A DNA stretch of 64,000 bases from assembly GCF_900129095.1 (NCBI RefSeq), contig NZ_FQVA01000001.1, positions 2,183,615-2,247,614 of the forward strand, read 5' to 3'. The number at the start of each line of letters is the position of its first letter. The stretch's first letter is position 1. Source of the DNA: Microbulbifer donghaiensis (GTDB taxonomy: Bacteria > Pseudomonadota > Gammaproteobacteria > Pseudomonadales > Cellvibrionaceae). The translations under genes were made by a program, and so were the position numbers. The notes under the pieces were generated by a model. The model worked only from the letters and a program-made list of their open reading frames with translations. It had not been told where the DNA came from and did not search any database. This document shows positions 45,778-56,046 of the stretch, in pieces.

Positions 45778-46884
45778 GTGGCGCTGACTCGGCTAGCCCT
45801 GCGCCATTTCCGCAATATCAGTGCCGCTGAGCTCTCTCTGTGTGCCGGGGCCAACCTGTTCTGTGGTCCGAACGGCAGCGGCAAGACGTCACTGCTCGAG
45901 TCGGTACATATGCTGGCGACCGGTCGTTCGTTTCGCTCGCGCCAGCATAAGTCGGTGATCCAGGAGGAGGCGACCGGTCTGACCGTATTCGCGCAGCTGG
46001 ATAGCGGTTACAGCCTTGGAGTCGAGCGCCTGGCGGACGGCAACGGGCGTATCCGTATCAATCAGGCCCCGGCCGAGTCCAGTTCGCAATTGGCCAGTTG
46101 CCTGCCCCTGCAGGTTATCGATAGCGAAAGCTTTTCGGCCCTCGATGGTGGTCCGGGTGTGCGGCGGCGCTTGTTGGACTGGACAGTGTTCCACGTGGAA
46201 CATTCTTTCGCGCAGGCGTGGAAAAACTACCAAATCGCGCTGCGACAGCGAAATGCGCTGTTGCGACGTGGTAAAATCGACGCTGGTTTACTGTCTGTAT
46301 GGGAGCAGCGCCTCGTCGAAAGCGGTTTGCAGGTAGACGGATTGCGCCAACAGCTCTTTACCGAGCTGCGCGGTGCGCTACTGGCTTTGACATCTGAACT
46401 GCCGCAGTCCCCGGTGTCGCGTGTCGAACTCTCGTACCGCAAGGGCTGGCGCAAGGAACAGGAGCTTCTGGCGGCGCTGCAGGAGTCCCGCGAGGGCGAT
46501 ATCGCCCAGGGCCATACCAGGGTAGGGCCTCACAGGGCTGACTTGAGATTTACCGTCGCCGGCGAGGCGGCACAGAACATTCTTTCCCGGGGGCAGCAGA
46601 AGATGCTCGTCTGTGCACTGCGCACGGCGATGGCAGAACTGGTCTGCAATCACCGCGGGCGACCGGTCTTCCTGGTAGATGACCTGCCTGCGGAGCTGGA
46701 TGAAACGAACCAGCAGCTGTTTGCGCAATGGGTCAGCCGTTGTGCCAGTCAGGTACTGGTGACTGGAATTGAGGTGGAGGCCACCAGCCGACCGTGGCGG
46801 CAGCTGCCTTCACCGTGGAATAACCCGCAAGTGTTCCACGTGGAACATGGGTGTATCAGTGCCGAGCCATCGGCCGCACAATAA
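45778..46884 (+). CDS. recF: DNA replication and repair protein RecF
   Basis: SMC-like ATPase of the RecFOR gap-repair pathway, 368 residues. Walker A is CGPNGSGKTSLLES near residues 29-42, the ABC signature region is LSRGQQKML, and Walker B is VFLVDDLPAELD. Start is GTG at 45778. Unusually, the gene contains two perfect parS palindromes. Both are translated as VFHVEH, at about residues 137-142 and at about 351-356 near the C-terminus, so protein coding and centromere function share sequence. It lies 18 bp before gyrB. Confidence 0.96.
   Translation: MALTRLALRHFRNISAAELSLCAGANLFCGPNGSGKTSLLESVHMLATGRSFRSRQHKSVIQEEATGLTVFAQLDSGYSLGVERLADGNGRIRINQAPAESSSQLASCLPLQVIDSESFSALDGGPGVRRRLLDWTVFHVEHSFAQAWKNYQIALRQRNALLRRGKIDAGLLSVWEQRLVESGLQVDGLRQQLFTELRGALLALTSELPQSPVSRVELSYRKGWRKEQELLAALQESREGDIAQGHTRVGPHRADLRFTVAGEAAQNILSRGQQKMLVCALRTAMAELVCNHRGRPVFLVDDLPAELDETNQQLFAQWVSRCASQVLVTGIEVEATSRPWRQLPSPWNNPQVFHVEHGCISAEPSAAQ
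46187..46202. promoter_or_regulatory. parS site 1 (ParB-binding centromere) in recF
   Basis: TGTTCCACGTGGAACA, a perfect 16-bp palindrome that matches the known bacterial parS consensus TGTTNCACGTGAAACA at all but one or two positions and resembles Pseudomonas parS sites. parA and parB are encoded in the same window. Confidence 0.92.
46832..46847. promoter_or_regulatory. parS site 2 in the 3' end of recF
   Basis: An identical TGTTCCACGTGGAACA, with identical flanking bases (GTG... and ...CAT), 645 bp from site 1. It falls in the last 20 codons of recF. Confidence 0.92.
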
Positions 46885-49323
<2,439 letters not shown>

Positions 49324-49350
49324 GGTTTTTCACCGCCGTCCGCAGAAACA

Positions 49351-49383
49351 AAAACGGCCGCTATCTAGCGGCCGTTTTTTTTT
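49351..49383. terminator. Terminator after gyrB (probably bidirectional)
   Basis: CGGCCGCT pairs with AGCGGCCG around a 4-nt loop, followed by nine T and preceded by four A. It ends 20 bp before the stop of the convergent CysH-like gene. Confidence 0.92.
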
Positions 49384-49402
49384 GAATCGGATTGGAAGGT
49401 CC

Positions 49403-50083
49403 CTATTTCTCCAGCAGCAGTCCGCATTCGCGGTGCTCCTCTCCCTTGGTGGGGTCGAAGTAGACGTCGTTATCCGGTAGCTCCTGCTCGTAGACATATT
49501 CCTCAACATCGATCTCGCGCAGCTGGAACATGGGCGCCACGCGGATAGTGCCGTGATTGCCGGTGGTGAAGATATCCAGGTTCTTGCGGTGTGCATTCTG
49601 GTCGTGGCGAATGCCGTTCAGCCACACGTCCGGCTTCAACTCCTGCATGGCGCGGTTAAACGGCTCCAGCTTCACCGTGCGCGAGAAGAAATCGTGCTCC
49701 GGCGTATCCAGCGGCGGAATGCCTCCGTAGACGGCGTTGTAGTGGGCCGCGGACATCTTCGGCGAAAAGGTGCGCAGGTTCAGCTCGAGCTCCTTCACCA
49801 CGCGCTCGATATGGCGGTAGGTTTCCGGCGTGTTGTAGCCGTGATCTACCCAGATTACCGGGATGTCCGGCTTGGCGCGGCTTACCAGATGCAGAAAGGC
49901 GACGGCGAGCGGACGGAAATTGGTGAACACCACCGGATTCTCCGCATGCATCATGGTGAACTCCATGATCTCGCTCGGCTTGGCGTCGCGGAAGCGCTGA
50001 TTCAGCGTCTCCAGGTCGGCACCGTGATGAAAGGTACGCGCGGGATAAGGGCGGATGGCGTTGGTAGTGGCGTTCAGTCCCAT
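49403..50083 (-). CDS. CysH-like phosphoadenosine phosphosulfate reductase family protein
   Basis: A 226-residue protein of the PAPS reductase/ATP-pyrophosphatase fold, resembling enzymes that reduce PAPS to sulfite. It shows the VIWVDHGYNTPETYRHIE strand and VWLNGIRHDQNAHRK, matching the family's substrate-binding regions. The C-terminus has RECGLLLEK: the catalytic Cys is present, but the His of the usual ECGLH motif is Leu. It is the only Cys, so this is not a [4Fe-4S] APS reductase. ATG 50083 is preferred to TTG 50092. No other cys genes are adjacent. A role in sulfate assimilation is plausible but not secure. Confidence 0.78.
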   Translation of the reverse strand: MGLNATTNAIRPYPARTFHHGADLETLNQRFRDAKPSEIMEFTMMHAENPVVFTNFRPLAVAFLHLVSRAKPDIPVIWVDHGYNTPETYRHIERVVKELELNLRTFSPKMSAAHYNAVYGGIPPLDTPEHDFFSRTVKLEPFNRAMQELKPDVWLNGIRHDQNAHRKNLDIFTTGNHGTIRVAPMFQLREIDVEEYVYEQELPDNDVYFDPTKGEEHRECGLLLEK

Positions 50084-50229
50084 AGCACTCAAAGCAGTCG
50101 ATCAATAGGGTGAAAAACATGCTACTCCCTAGTGTCGCTACTTAGAAACAATAAAAAGAAGTGGATCAATAAGATAAAGTTATAAGGGCGATACTACTGC
50201 CGCCCGCCGAACTCCACATCAACGGGTGG

Positions 50230-50670
50230 CTATGGCGGGGCGGGACAGCACATTCTGATATTCACCTGTCCCGCCTCTGTGTCGGGGCGGCGTTCGACTT
50301 CGACAAAGCCCTGCTGTTGCAGGAAGTAGCGGGCGCCGAGATTCTCCTCGAGCACCTCCACCTGCAGTTGCGGCCGCCCGCGCTTCGCGGCGTCAATCAA
50401 TTCACTGCCGACGCCCCGACCGGTCGCCAGCGGGCTCACGCAGATACACCCGAGCCGGTCGCCCTCGGTTACCGTGACGAACCCGGACACTGGCTCGCCA
50501 TCCCCCTCCAGATAGACCAGGCAATCAACCGCGCGCCGACAATCGCGCCGAAAGTTACGAATACGGCGCCGCCAATAGTCCTGCGGCAACGAAGGGTGGG
50601 CGCTGGCGGCGGTGTGCAGCCACAGCTGTTCCAGTCTATCGAGTTCTGCATCACTGGCCGATCGAATCAT
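50230..50670 (-). CDS. GNAT-family N-acetyltransferase
   Basis: A 146-residue acetyl-CoA-dependent transferase of the GNAT fold. Residues 60-75 form beta4 (SGFVTVTEGDRLGCICVSPLA). The pyrophosphate-binding loop is ATGRGVGSELIDAAK, corresponding to the Q/RxxGxG/A motif. The later LGARYFLQQQGFVEVERR segment is the usual N-Y-F helix. The start is taken at ATG 50670; GTG 50691 is possible. The substrate is unknown. Confidence 0.85.
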   Translation of the reverse strand: MIRSASDAELDRLEQLWLHTAASAHPSLPQDYWRRRIRNFRRDCRRAVDCLVYLEGDGEPVSGFVTVTEGDRLGCICVSPLATGRGVGSELIDAAKRGRPQLQVEVLEENLGARYFLQQQGFVEVERRPDTEAGQVNIRMCCPAPP

Positions 50671-50845
50671 AGGTGCACCGTAAGTAAGCACTTGCGCACA
50701 ATGCTAGTGAGTCGAAAAGAAGGATCCTAGTGCGGCGCCCGGGTGCGAGGAAATGCTGACCGGTGGGGGGCGTCCGCGCCCGATGGCGGGACATCGGCGC
50801 AAACAAGCCGATACCCACATTGAGGTAATGCAGAGACTAATTATT

Positions 50846-50880
50846 ATGATAAAATACAATCATTCTCATTAATAAGTTCA
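50846..50880 (+). promoter_or_regulatory. Putative Fur box upstream of the TonB-dependent receptor
   Basis: The AT-rich stretch around 50851-50875 (ATACAATCATTCTCATTA) contains, on the other strand, AATGAGAATGATT, which fits the NATAAT-type hexamer array of Fur operators. It lies about 40-70 bp upstream of the receptor start, suggesting iron repression. Confidence 0.6.
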
Positions 50881-50917
50881 ATTATTAAAACGCCAAGTTA
50901 TATTCCATGGAGGATTC

Positions 50918-53080
50918 ATGAAGCCTTTCCCCCTGTCTCCGCTCGCACTGGCACTGGCTGCAGTGGTCGTCTCACCGGCGATCGCCCAAGAGCGGGACGC
51001 GCGCCTGGAAACGATTTCCGTGATCGGCGATGCCGATTCCATTCCCAAGCTGCCCGGCTCTGCACATCTGATTGACGCCGAAGAACTGGCCAAATTCGAA
51101 TTTGTCGATATCAACCGCATGGTGCGCGCGGTGCCCGGTGTCTACATCACCGAAGAAGACGGCTATGGCCTGCGTCCGAACATCGGCATTCGCGGCGCCA
51201 GCGGTGGTCGCTCGGGAAAAATTTCACTGATGGAAGACGGTGTACTGGTTGCGCCGGCACCTTATTCCGGGCCGGAGGCGTATTACTTCCCGACCGCCGG
51301 CCGCCTGGACAGCATCGAAGTGTTGAAAGGTCCGGGCACGCTCAAATACGGACCCTTCACCGTTGGCGGCGCCGTCAATATGTTGAGTACGCCGATCCCC
51401 GCAGCTACCGCCGGCATGGTGCAGCTGGAAGCCGGCCAGTACGGCGAGACTCGCCTGCATGGCCACTACGGCGCGGTTACCGATAACACCGGCTGGCTGC
51501 TGGAAACCCACCAGCAATACGCCGACGGCTTCCGCGACATCGATGGCGGCGACAGCGCCGACATCGCCAAGGAAGACTATCTCCTGAAAGGTCGCCTGAG
51601 CTCCGCAGCCGATGCGACCTACCGCCAGCAGCTGGATATCAAACTGCAGTACTCGGAAGAAGAGTCCGGCATGAGCTACCTGGGCCTGACCGACGCCGAC
51701 TTCGACCGCGACCCGAATCGTCGCTACGGCATCAGTGCCCTGGACGAAATGCAGAACCGCCACAGCGCCGTGCAGCTGAACCACAGCATTCAACTGAGCG
51801 ACGCCTTCACCATCAATTCCCAGGCCTACTACAACAAGTTCAAGCGCGACTGGTTTAAGGTCGGCCTCGGCGGCCTGATCGATGCGGCCAATGCCGGTGA
51901 CAGCGATGCGCAGGCCATTCTAGATGGCGAAATGGACTACGATTTCGGCATCAAGCACAACAACCGCCAGTACGAAGCGCGCGGTGTGCAGATCAGCGCC
52001 GATTGGCAGTTCCAGACCGGTGGCCTGTCTCACGACATGACATTCGGTGTGCGCCGCCACCGCGACGAGGTGGATCGCTACCAGCCCACCGAGGACTATC
52101 GCCAGGTGAGCGGCGATCTGGTCTTCCAGGGCATCAGCCTGCCTAGCGCCAGTAACAACCGCGTCGAGGAGGCCGACGCCACTTCCTTCTTCGCCTATGA
52201 CGAAATCCAGCTGGCCGAGAAGCTGGTCCTGACCGCGGCACTCCGCTACGAGGATGTCGAGACGCAGCAGAAGCGCTACGACGATCCGGACCGCACCAGC
52301 GGCAATATCACCGCTTCCAACCAGGTGGACGAATGGCTGCCGGGGCTGGGCCTTGTGTACGACGTCAGCGAAGCTTGGAGCCTGCTGGCCGGGGTACACC
52401 GCGGCTTTGCCCCTCCCGGCGGCGGTGCCGAAGAGGGACAGGGCCCGGAGCTGTCCACCAACTACGAGTGGGGCGCGCGCTACTACAGTGACAGCCTGAG
52501 TGCCGAAATCATTGCCTTCTTCAGCGACTACGAGAACGCAATCCAGAACTGTTCCGTCGCAGTGCCCTGCGACAACGGCGCCGACAGCGGCACCTTCCAG
52601 TTGGGTGAAGCCGAGATCAAGGGGCTCGAGGCAGCGTTCGGCAGCGAGTGGGTACTCACAAACGGCTGGAGCCTGCCGCTGCGCGCGAGCTACACCTACA
52701 CCGACGCAGAAATCACCAAGGATAGCGACGGCGGCGACCTGCTGGCCGGCGACAACCTCGCGTACCTGCCGGAAAACGTGTTCGCCTTGTCGGCCGGCCT
52801 GGACAGCGGCGCGGCCTGGCGCCTGAACCTGACAGCCGCCTATCAGGATGAGATGTGTGTCAGCACCGAGTGCAACCGCGGTAACACCGATCAGTTCGAC
52901 TACACCGAGTCACTGTGGGTGCTGGATGCCGTGGCCCACTACGACTTCAGCGAAGACCTGAGTGGATACCTGAAGGTGGACAACCTGTTCGACGAGCAGG
53001 CCATCGTCAATCGCGGACCCGACGGCGCCCGCGCCAACCGCCCGCGCACTGCCACCCTGGGAATGAAATTCGCTTTCTGA
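50918..53080 (+). CDS. TonB-dependent outer-membrane receptor, FecA-like (ferric siderophore/dicitrate)
   Basis: A 720-residue outer-membrane transporter. Residues 1-23 are a signal peptide (LALALAAVVVSPAIAQ). The TonB box region follows, then the plug domain at about 45-165 with RMVRAVPGVYITEEDG, RPNIGIRGASGGRSGK and IEVLKGPGTLKYGP. The 22-strand barrel ends in ATLGMKFAF with a C-terminal Phe. The N-terminal FecA signalling domain is absent, and no fecI/fecR genes or ABC importer are nearby, so it is a simple transporter. Disulfide-like Cys pairs occur in two extracellular loops. GGAGG precedes the ATG; the Fur-like site is upstream and a terminator follows. Confidence 0.92.
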   Translation: MKPFPLSPLALALAAVVVSPAIAQERDARLETISVIGDADSIPKLPGSAHLIDAEELAKFEFVDINRMVRAVPGVYITEEDGYGLRPNIGIRGASGGRSGKISLMEDGVLVAPAPYSGPEAYYFPTAGRLDSIEVLKGPGTLKYGPFTVGGAVNMLSTPIPAATAGMVQLEAGQYGETRLHGHYGAVTDNTGWLLETHQQYADGFRDIDGGDSADIAKEDYLLKGRLSSAADATYRQQLDIKLQYSEEESGMSYLGLTDADFDRDPNRRYGISALDEMQNRHSAVQLNHSIQLSDAFTINSQAYYNKFKRDWFKVGLGGLIDAANAGDSDAQAILDGEMDYDFGIKHNNRQYEARGVQISADWQFQTGGLSHDMTFGVRRHRDEVDRYQPTEDYRQVSGDLVFQGISLPSASNNRVEEADATSFFAYDEIQLAEKLVLTAALRYEDVETQQKRYDDPDRTSGNITASNQVDEWLPGLGLVYDVSEAWSLLAGVHRGFAPPGGGAEEGQGPELSTNYEWGARYYSDSLSAEIIAFFSDYENAIQNCSVAVPCDNGADSGTFQLGEAEIKGLEAAFGSEWVLTNGWSLPLRASYTYTDAEITKDSDGGDLLAGDNLAYLPENVFALSAGLDSGAAWRLNLTAAYQDEMCVSTECNRGNTDQFDYTESLWVLDAVAHYDFSEDLSGYLKVDNLFDEQAIVNRGPDGARANRPRTATLGMKFAF

Positions 53081-53101
53081 ACCTGACACCAGTACTCCAC
53101 C

Positions 53102-53132
53102 AAAAAAGCCCCGGCCCAGCGCCGGGGTTTTT
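53102..53132 (+). terminator. Terminator after the TonB receptor gene
   Basis: CCCCGGC (53109-53115) with GCCGGGG (53121-53127), loop CCAGC, followed by TTTTT and flanked by A6 on the other side. It would also serve the convergent methyltransferase gene. Confidence 0.9.
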
Positions 53133-53200
53133 GTTTGCGCCGGCGAAACCTTTCCCGCGCGTCATCCGTCGCGCCTGCTACCCCCGAGCCGGCAGCGGAT

Positions 53201-54388
53201 TTAGGGGGCCGCTGCTGCCAGGTGTACGAAGTGCGCCTTCAGGTAGCGGGTCTCCGGAATCGACGGGTGCACCGGGTGGTCTGCCCCCTGGCCGCCACTG
53301 CCCAGCAGCGCCGCCGGGCGCTGCAGCTTGTGCGCGGCACCGCGCACACAGTCGAGCAGTTCATCCGCCGCCAGGTGCATGGAGCAGGAAGCGCTCACTA
53401 ACAGCCCATCCGCCGCCAGCAGGCGCATGGCCAGCTCGTTGATATGGCGGTAGGCGGCGAGCCCGGCCTTGTGATCCTTGCGCCGCTTGATAAAGGCGGG
53501 CGGATCCAGCACGACGACATCGAATTTCTCACCGTCGGCCACCATGGCCTTCAGCACCTCCACGGCCTTGCCGCGCACGGTCTGCAATTTGTCGCCAAGC
53601 CCGTTGTGTTCCGCATTGGCGCGGCACCAATCCAGGGCCTGTTCGGACGCGTCGACACAGGTGGCGCTGAGCGCACCGCGGGCCAGCGTCTGCACGCCCC
53701 AGCCGCCGGCATAGGAGAAGAGGTCGAGCACCCTCTTGCCCCGTACCCACTGATTCAGGCGCGCGCGGTTGTCGCGGTGATCGTAGAACCAGCCGGTTTT
53801 CTGTCCCGCGTGTACCGGCGCCAGCAGCGGCACGCCGTTCTCCTCGAAAGGGGCCATCTCCGGCACTTCGCCAAAAACGACCTCGTTGACCAGCGGCATC
53901 TCCTCGACGGCGCGACCCTGGTGATCGTTGCGCAGCAGTATTCCTTTCGGCTGCACCAGTTCGCTCAGTGTCTCCACCACCTGGGGCAGCAATTTCTCCA
54001 TCCCCCAGTTACTGATTTGCACGACCAGATAGTCGCCGAAGCGGTCCACCACCAGACCCGGCAGGCGATCGGAATCGCCGTACACCAGCCGGTAGCTCGG
54101 GTGTTCGAAGTAGCGCTGGCGCATTGCCAGCGCCGCCGCCAGCCGCTCGCGCAGCAGTGCGCCGTCCAGAGCGCCACTGCGTGACACCAGGCGCCCGCAG
54201 ATCAGCTGGCCGGGATTCACGAATGCGGTACCCAGTGGCTTGCCCTGGCTGTCCAGCACCGGGCACTGGCAGCCAGGCTCTATGCCCTTGAGGGGCGAGC
54301 GCTTGGTGTCCACCTCATTGCTGTAGATCCACAGGTGGCCGCGCTTCAGGCGGCGCTCGGCGCCGCGATTCAATATTAATTCCGGCAA
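53201..54388 (-). CDS. rlmI: SAM-dependent rRNA cytosine-C5 methyltransferase (RlmI-like, PUA domain)
   Basis: Predicted 23S rRNA m5C1962 methyltransferase, 395 residues (E. coli RlmI has 396). The N-terminal PUA-like domain starts LILNRGAERRLKRGHLWIYS. The Rossmann domain carries LDLFSYAGGWGVQ as motif I and VVLDPPAFIK as motif IV; a late LVSASCSMHL holds the catalytic Cys region. The start is taken at TTG 54388, downstream of a GGAGA site, giving the family's usual N-terminus; TTG 54427 is an alternative. Function is transferred from the family. Confidence 0.9.
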   Translation of the reverse strand: MPELILNRGAERRLKRGHLWIYSNEVDTKRSPLKGIEPGCQCPVLDSQGKPLGTAFVNPGQLICGRLVSRSGALDGALLRERLAAALAMRQRYFEHPSYRLVYGDSDRLPGLVVDRFGDYLVVQISNWGMEKLLPQVVETLSELVQPKGILLRNDHQGRAVEEMPLVNEVVFGEVPEMAPFEENGVPLLAPVHAGQKTGWFYDHRDNRARLNQWVRGKRVLDLFSYAGGWGVQTLARGALSATCVDASEQALDWCRANAEHNGLGDKLQTVRGKAVEVLKAMVADGEKFDVVVLDPPAFIKRRKDHKAGLAAYRHINELAMRLLAADGLLVSASCSMHLAADELLDCVRGAAHKLQRPAALLGSGGQGADHPVHPSIPETRYLKAHFVHLAAAAP

Positions 54389-54565
54389 GGGGACATCTCC
54401 GTCAGCTCTCGGGGGCAGGGGCGGCAATTGTCCGCGTCGCCGGCCTCAGGTCAAGTTATAGCCGCTCACAGCGGACAGATTGTTGAGCTCCTTTTAAAGC
54501 GGTTGCCACACCGTTAGAATTGCCCGCTTTTTAAACAAATCTGCGTTCGCTCGCCGGGAGCCTGA

Positions 54566-55888
54566 ATGACCAGCACCACCCCAAAAGTCGGTTTCGTATC
54601 CCTCGGTTGCCCCAAGGCCACCGTCGACTCGGAGCGCATCCTGACCCAGCTGCGCACAGAGGGATACCAGCTGGTGCCCAGCTACGAGGACGCCGATGTG
54701 GTCGTGGTCAACACCTGCGGCTTTATCGACAGCGCCAAGGCGGAATCCCTGGATGCCATCGGTGAGGCCCTGGCCGAGAACGGTCGCGTGATCGTCACCG
54801 GATGCATGGGTGTCGAAGAGGAGCATATCCGCCAGGTCCACCCGAGTGTGCTGGCGGTGACCGGCCCGCAGCAGTACGAACAGGTGGTCAATGCCGTGCA
54901 CGAAGTGGTACCGCCGCAAGTGGATCACGATCCCTTTGTCGACCTGGTACCGCCCCAGGGCATCAAGCTGACCCCGCGCCACTACGCCTACCTGAAGATC
55001 TCCGAGGGCTGCAACCACAGCTGCAGCTTCTGCATTATTCCGAGCATGCGCGGCAAGCTCGCCAGCCGCCCGGTTGGCGACGTGCTCAGCGAGGCGGAGC
55101 GGCTGGTGAAATCCGGCGTGCAGGAACTGCTGGTTATTTCGCAGGACACCAGCGCCTACGGTGTCGACCTGAAATACAAGCTCGACTTCTGGGACGGCCG
55201 CCCGGTGAAGACGCGCATGCTGGAGCTGTGCGAGGCACTGTCGTCCATGGGCGTGTGGGTGCGCCTGCACTATGTGTACCCGTACCCGAACGTGGATGAT
55301 GTCATCCCGCTGATGGCCGAGGGCAAGCTGCTGCCGTACCTGGATATTCCGTTCCAGCACGCCAGCCCGAAAGTCCTCAAGGCGATGAAGCGCCCGGCGT
55401 TCGAAGACAAGACGCTGGCGCGCATCAAGAAGTGGCGTGAGATCTGCCCGGAGCTGACGATCCGCTCGACCTTTATCGTCGGTTTTCCCGGTGAGACCGA
55501 GCAGGATTTCCAGTACCTGCTCGACTGGCTGACGGAGGCGCAACTGGACCGCGTCGGCTGCTTCAAGTATTCGCCGGTTGACGGCGCGCCGGCCAACGAA
55601 CTCGAAGGCGCGGTTCCGGAAGAGGTGAAACAGGAGCGCTGGGAGCGCTTTATGGCCCACCAGCAGCAAATCAGCGCCGCGCGCCTACAGCGCAAGATTG
55701 GTCGCGAGATCGAAGTGCTGATCGACGAAGTCGACGAAGAGGGCGCCATCGGCCGCTCCTCGGCCGATGCGCCGGAAATCGATGGCATGGTCTATCTGAA
55801 TGGAGAGCAGTCGCTGCAGCCGGGCGACAAGGTCAACGTGCGCGTTACCCACGCGGACGAGTACGATCTGTGGGCCGAGCTTCTATAG
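54566..55888 (+). CDS. rimO: Ribosomal protein S12 methylthiotransferase RimO
   Basis: Radical-SAM enzyme that methylthiolates Asp of ribosomal protein S12, 440 residues. Three conserved cysteines for the auxiliary cluster lie in the N-terminal UPF0004 domain ([24 protein letters not shown]). The radical-SAM motif is CNHSCSFC near residue 152, and the C-terminal TRAM domain ends [16 protein letters not shown] precedes the ATG, and a terminator follows 28 bp after the stop. Confidence 0.96.
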   Translation: MTSTTPKVGFVSLGCPKATVDSERILTQLRTEGYQLVPSYEDADVVVVNTCGFIDSAKAESLDAIGEALAENGRVIVTGCMGVEEEHIRQVHPSVLAVTGPQQYEQVVNAVHEVVPPQVDHDPFVDLVPPQGIKLTPRHYAYLKISEGCNHSCSFCIIPSMRGKLASRPVGDVLSEAERLVKSGVQELLVISQDTSAYGVDLKYKLDFWDGRPVKTRMLELCEALSSMGVWVRLHYVYPYPNVDDVIPLMAEGKLLPYLDIPFQHASPKVLKAMKRPAFEDKTLARIKKWREICPELTIRSTFIVGFPGETEQDFQYLLDWLTEAQLDRVGCFKYSPVDGAPANELEGAVPEEVKQERWERFMAHQQQISAARLQRKIGREIEVLIDEVDEEGAIGRSSADAPEIDGMVYLNGEQSLQPGDKVNVRVTHADEYDLWAELL

Positions 55889-55915
55889 GATTTCGCGGCT
55901 GTAGAGACTTCTGAG

Positions 55916-55946
55916 CAAAAGTGGCAGCAGATAGCTGCCACTTTTC
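55916..55946 (+). terminator. Terminator after rimO
   Basis: AGTGGCAGC pairs with GCTGCCACT around AGATA, followed by TTTT and flanked by AAAA, so it could act in both directions. Confidence 0.85.
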
Positions 55947-56046
55947 GTTTGGACCAATGCGCTACCGGCGCGCTCGATGGACGAAAGTCCATCTACACTT
56001 TCCCTGTGATGCGGCGATATATTTCAGATGGAAGGCAGTTTGTTCC

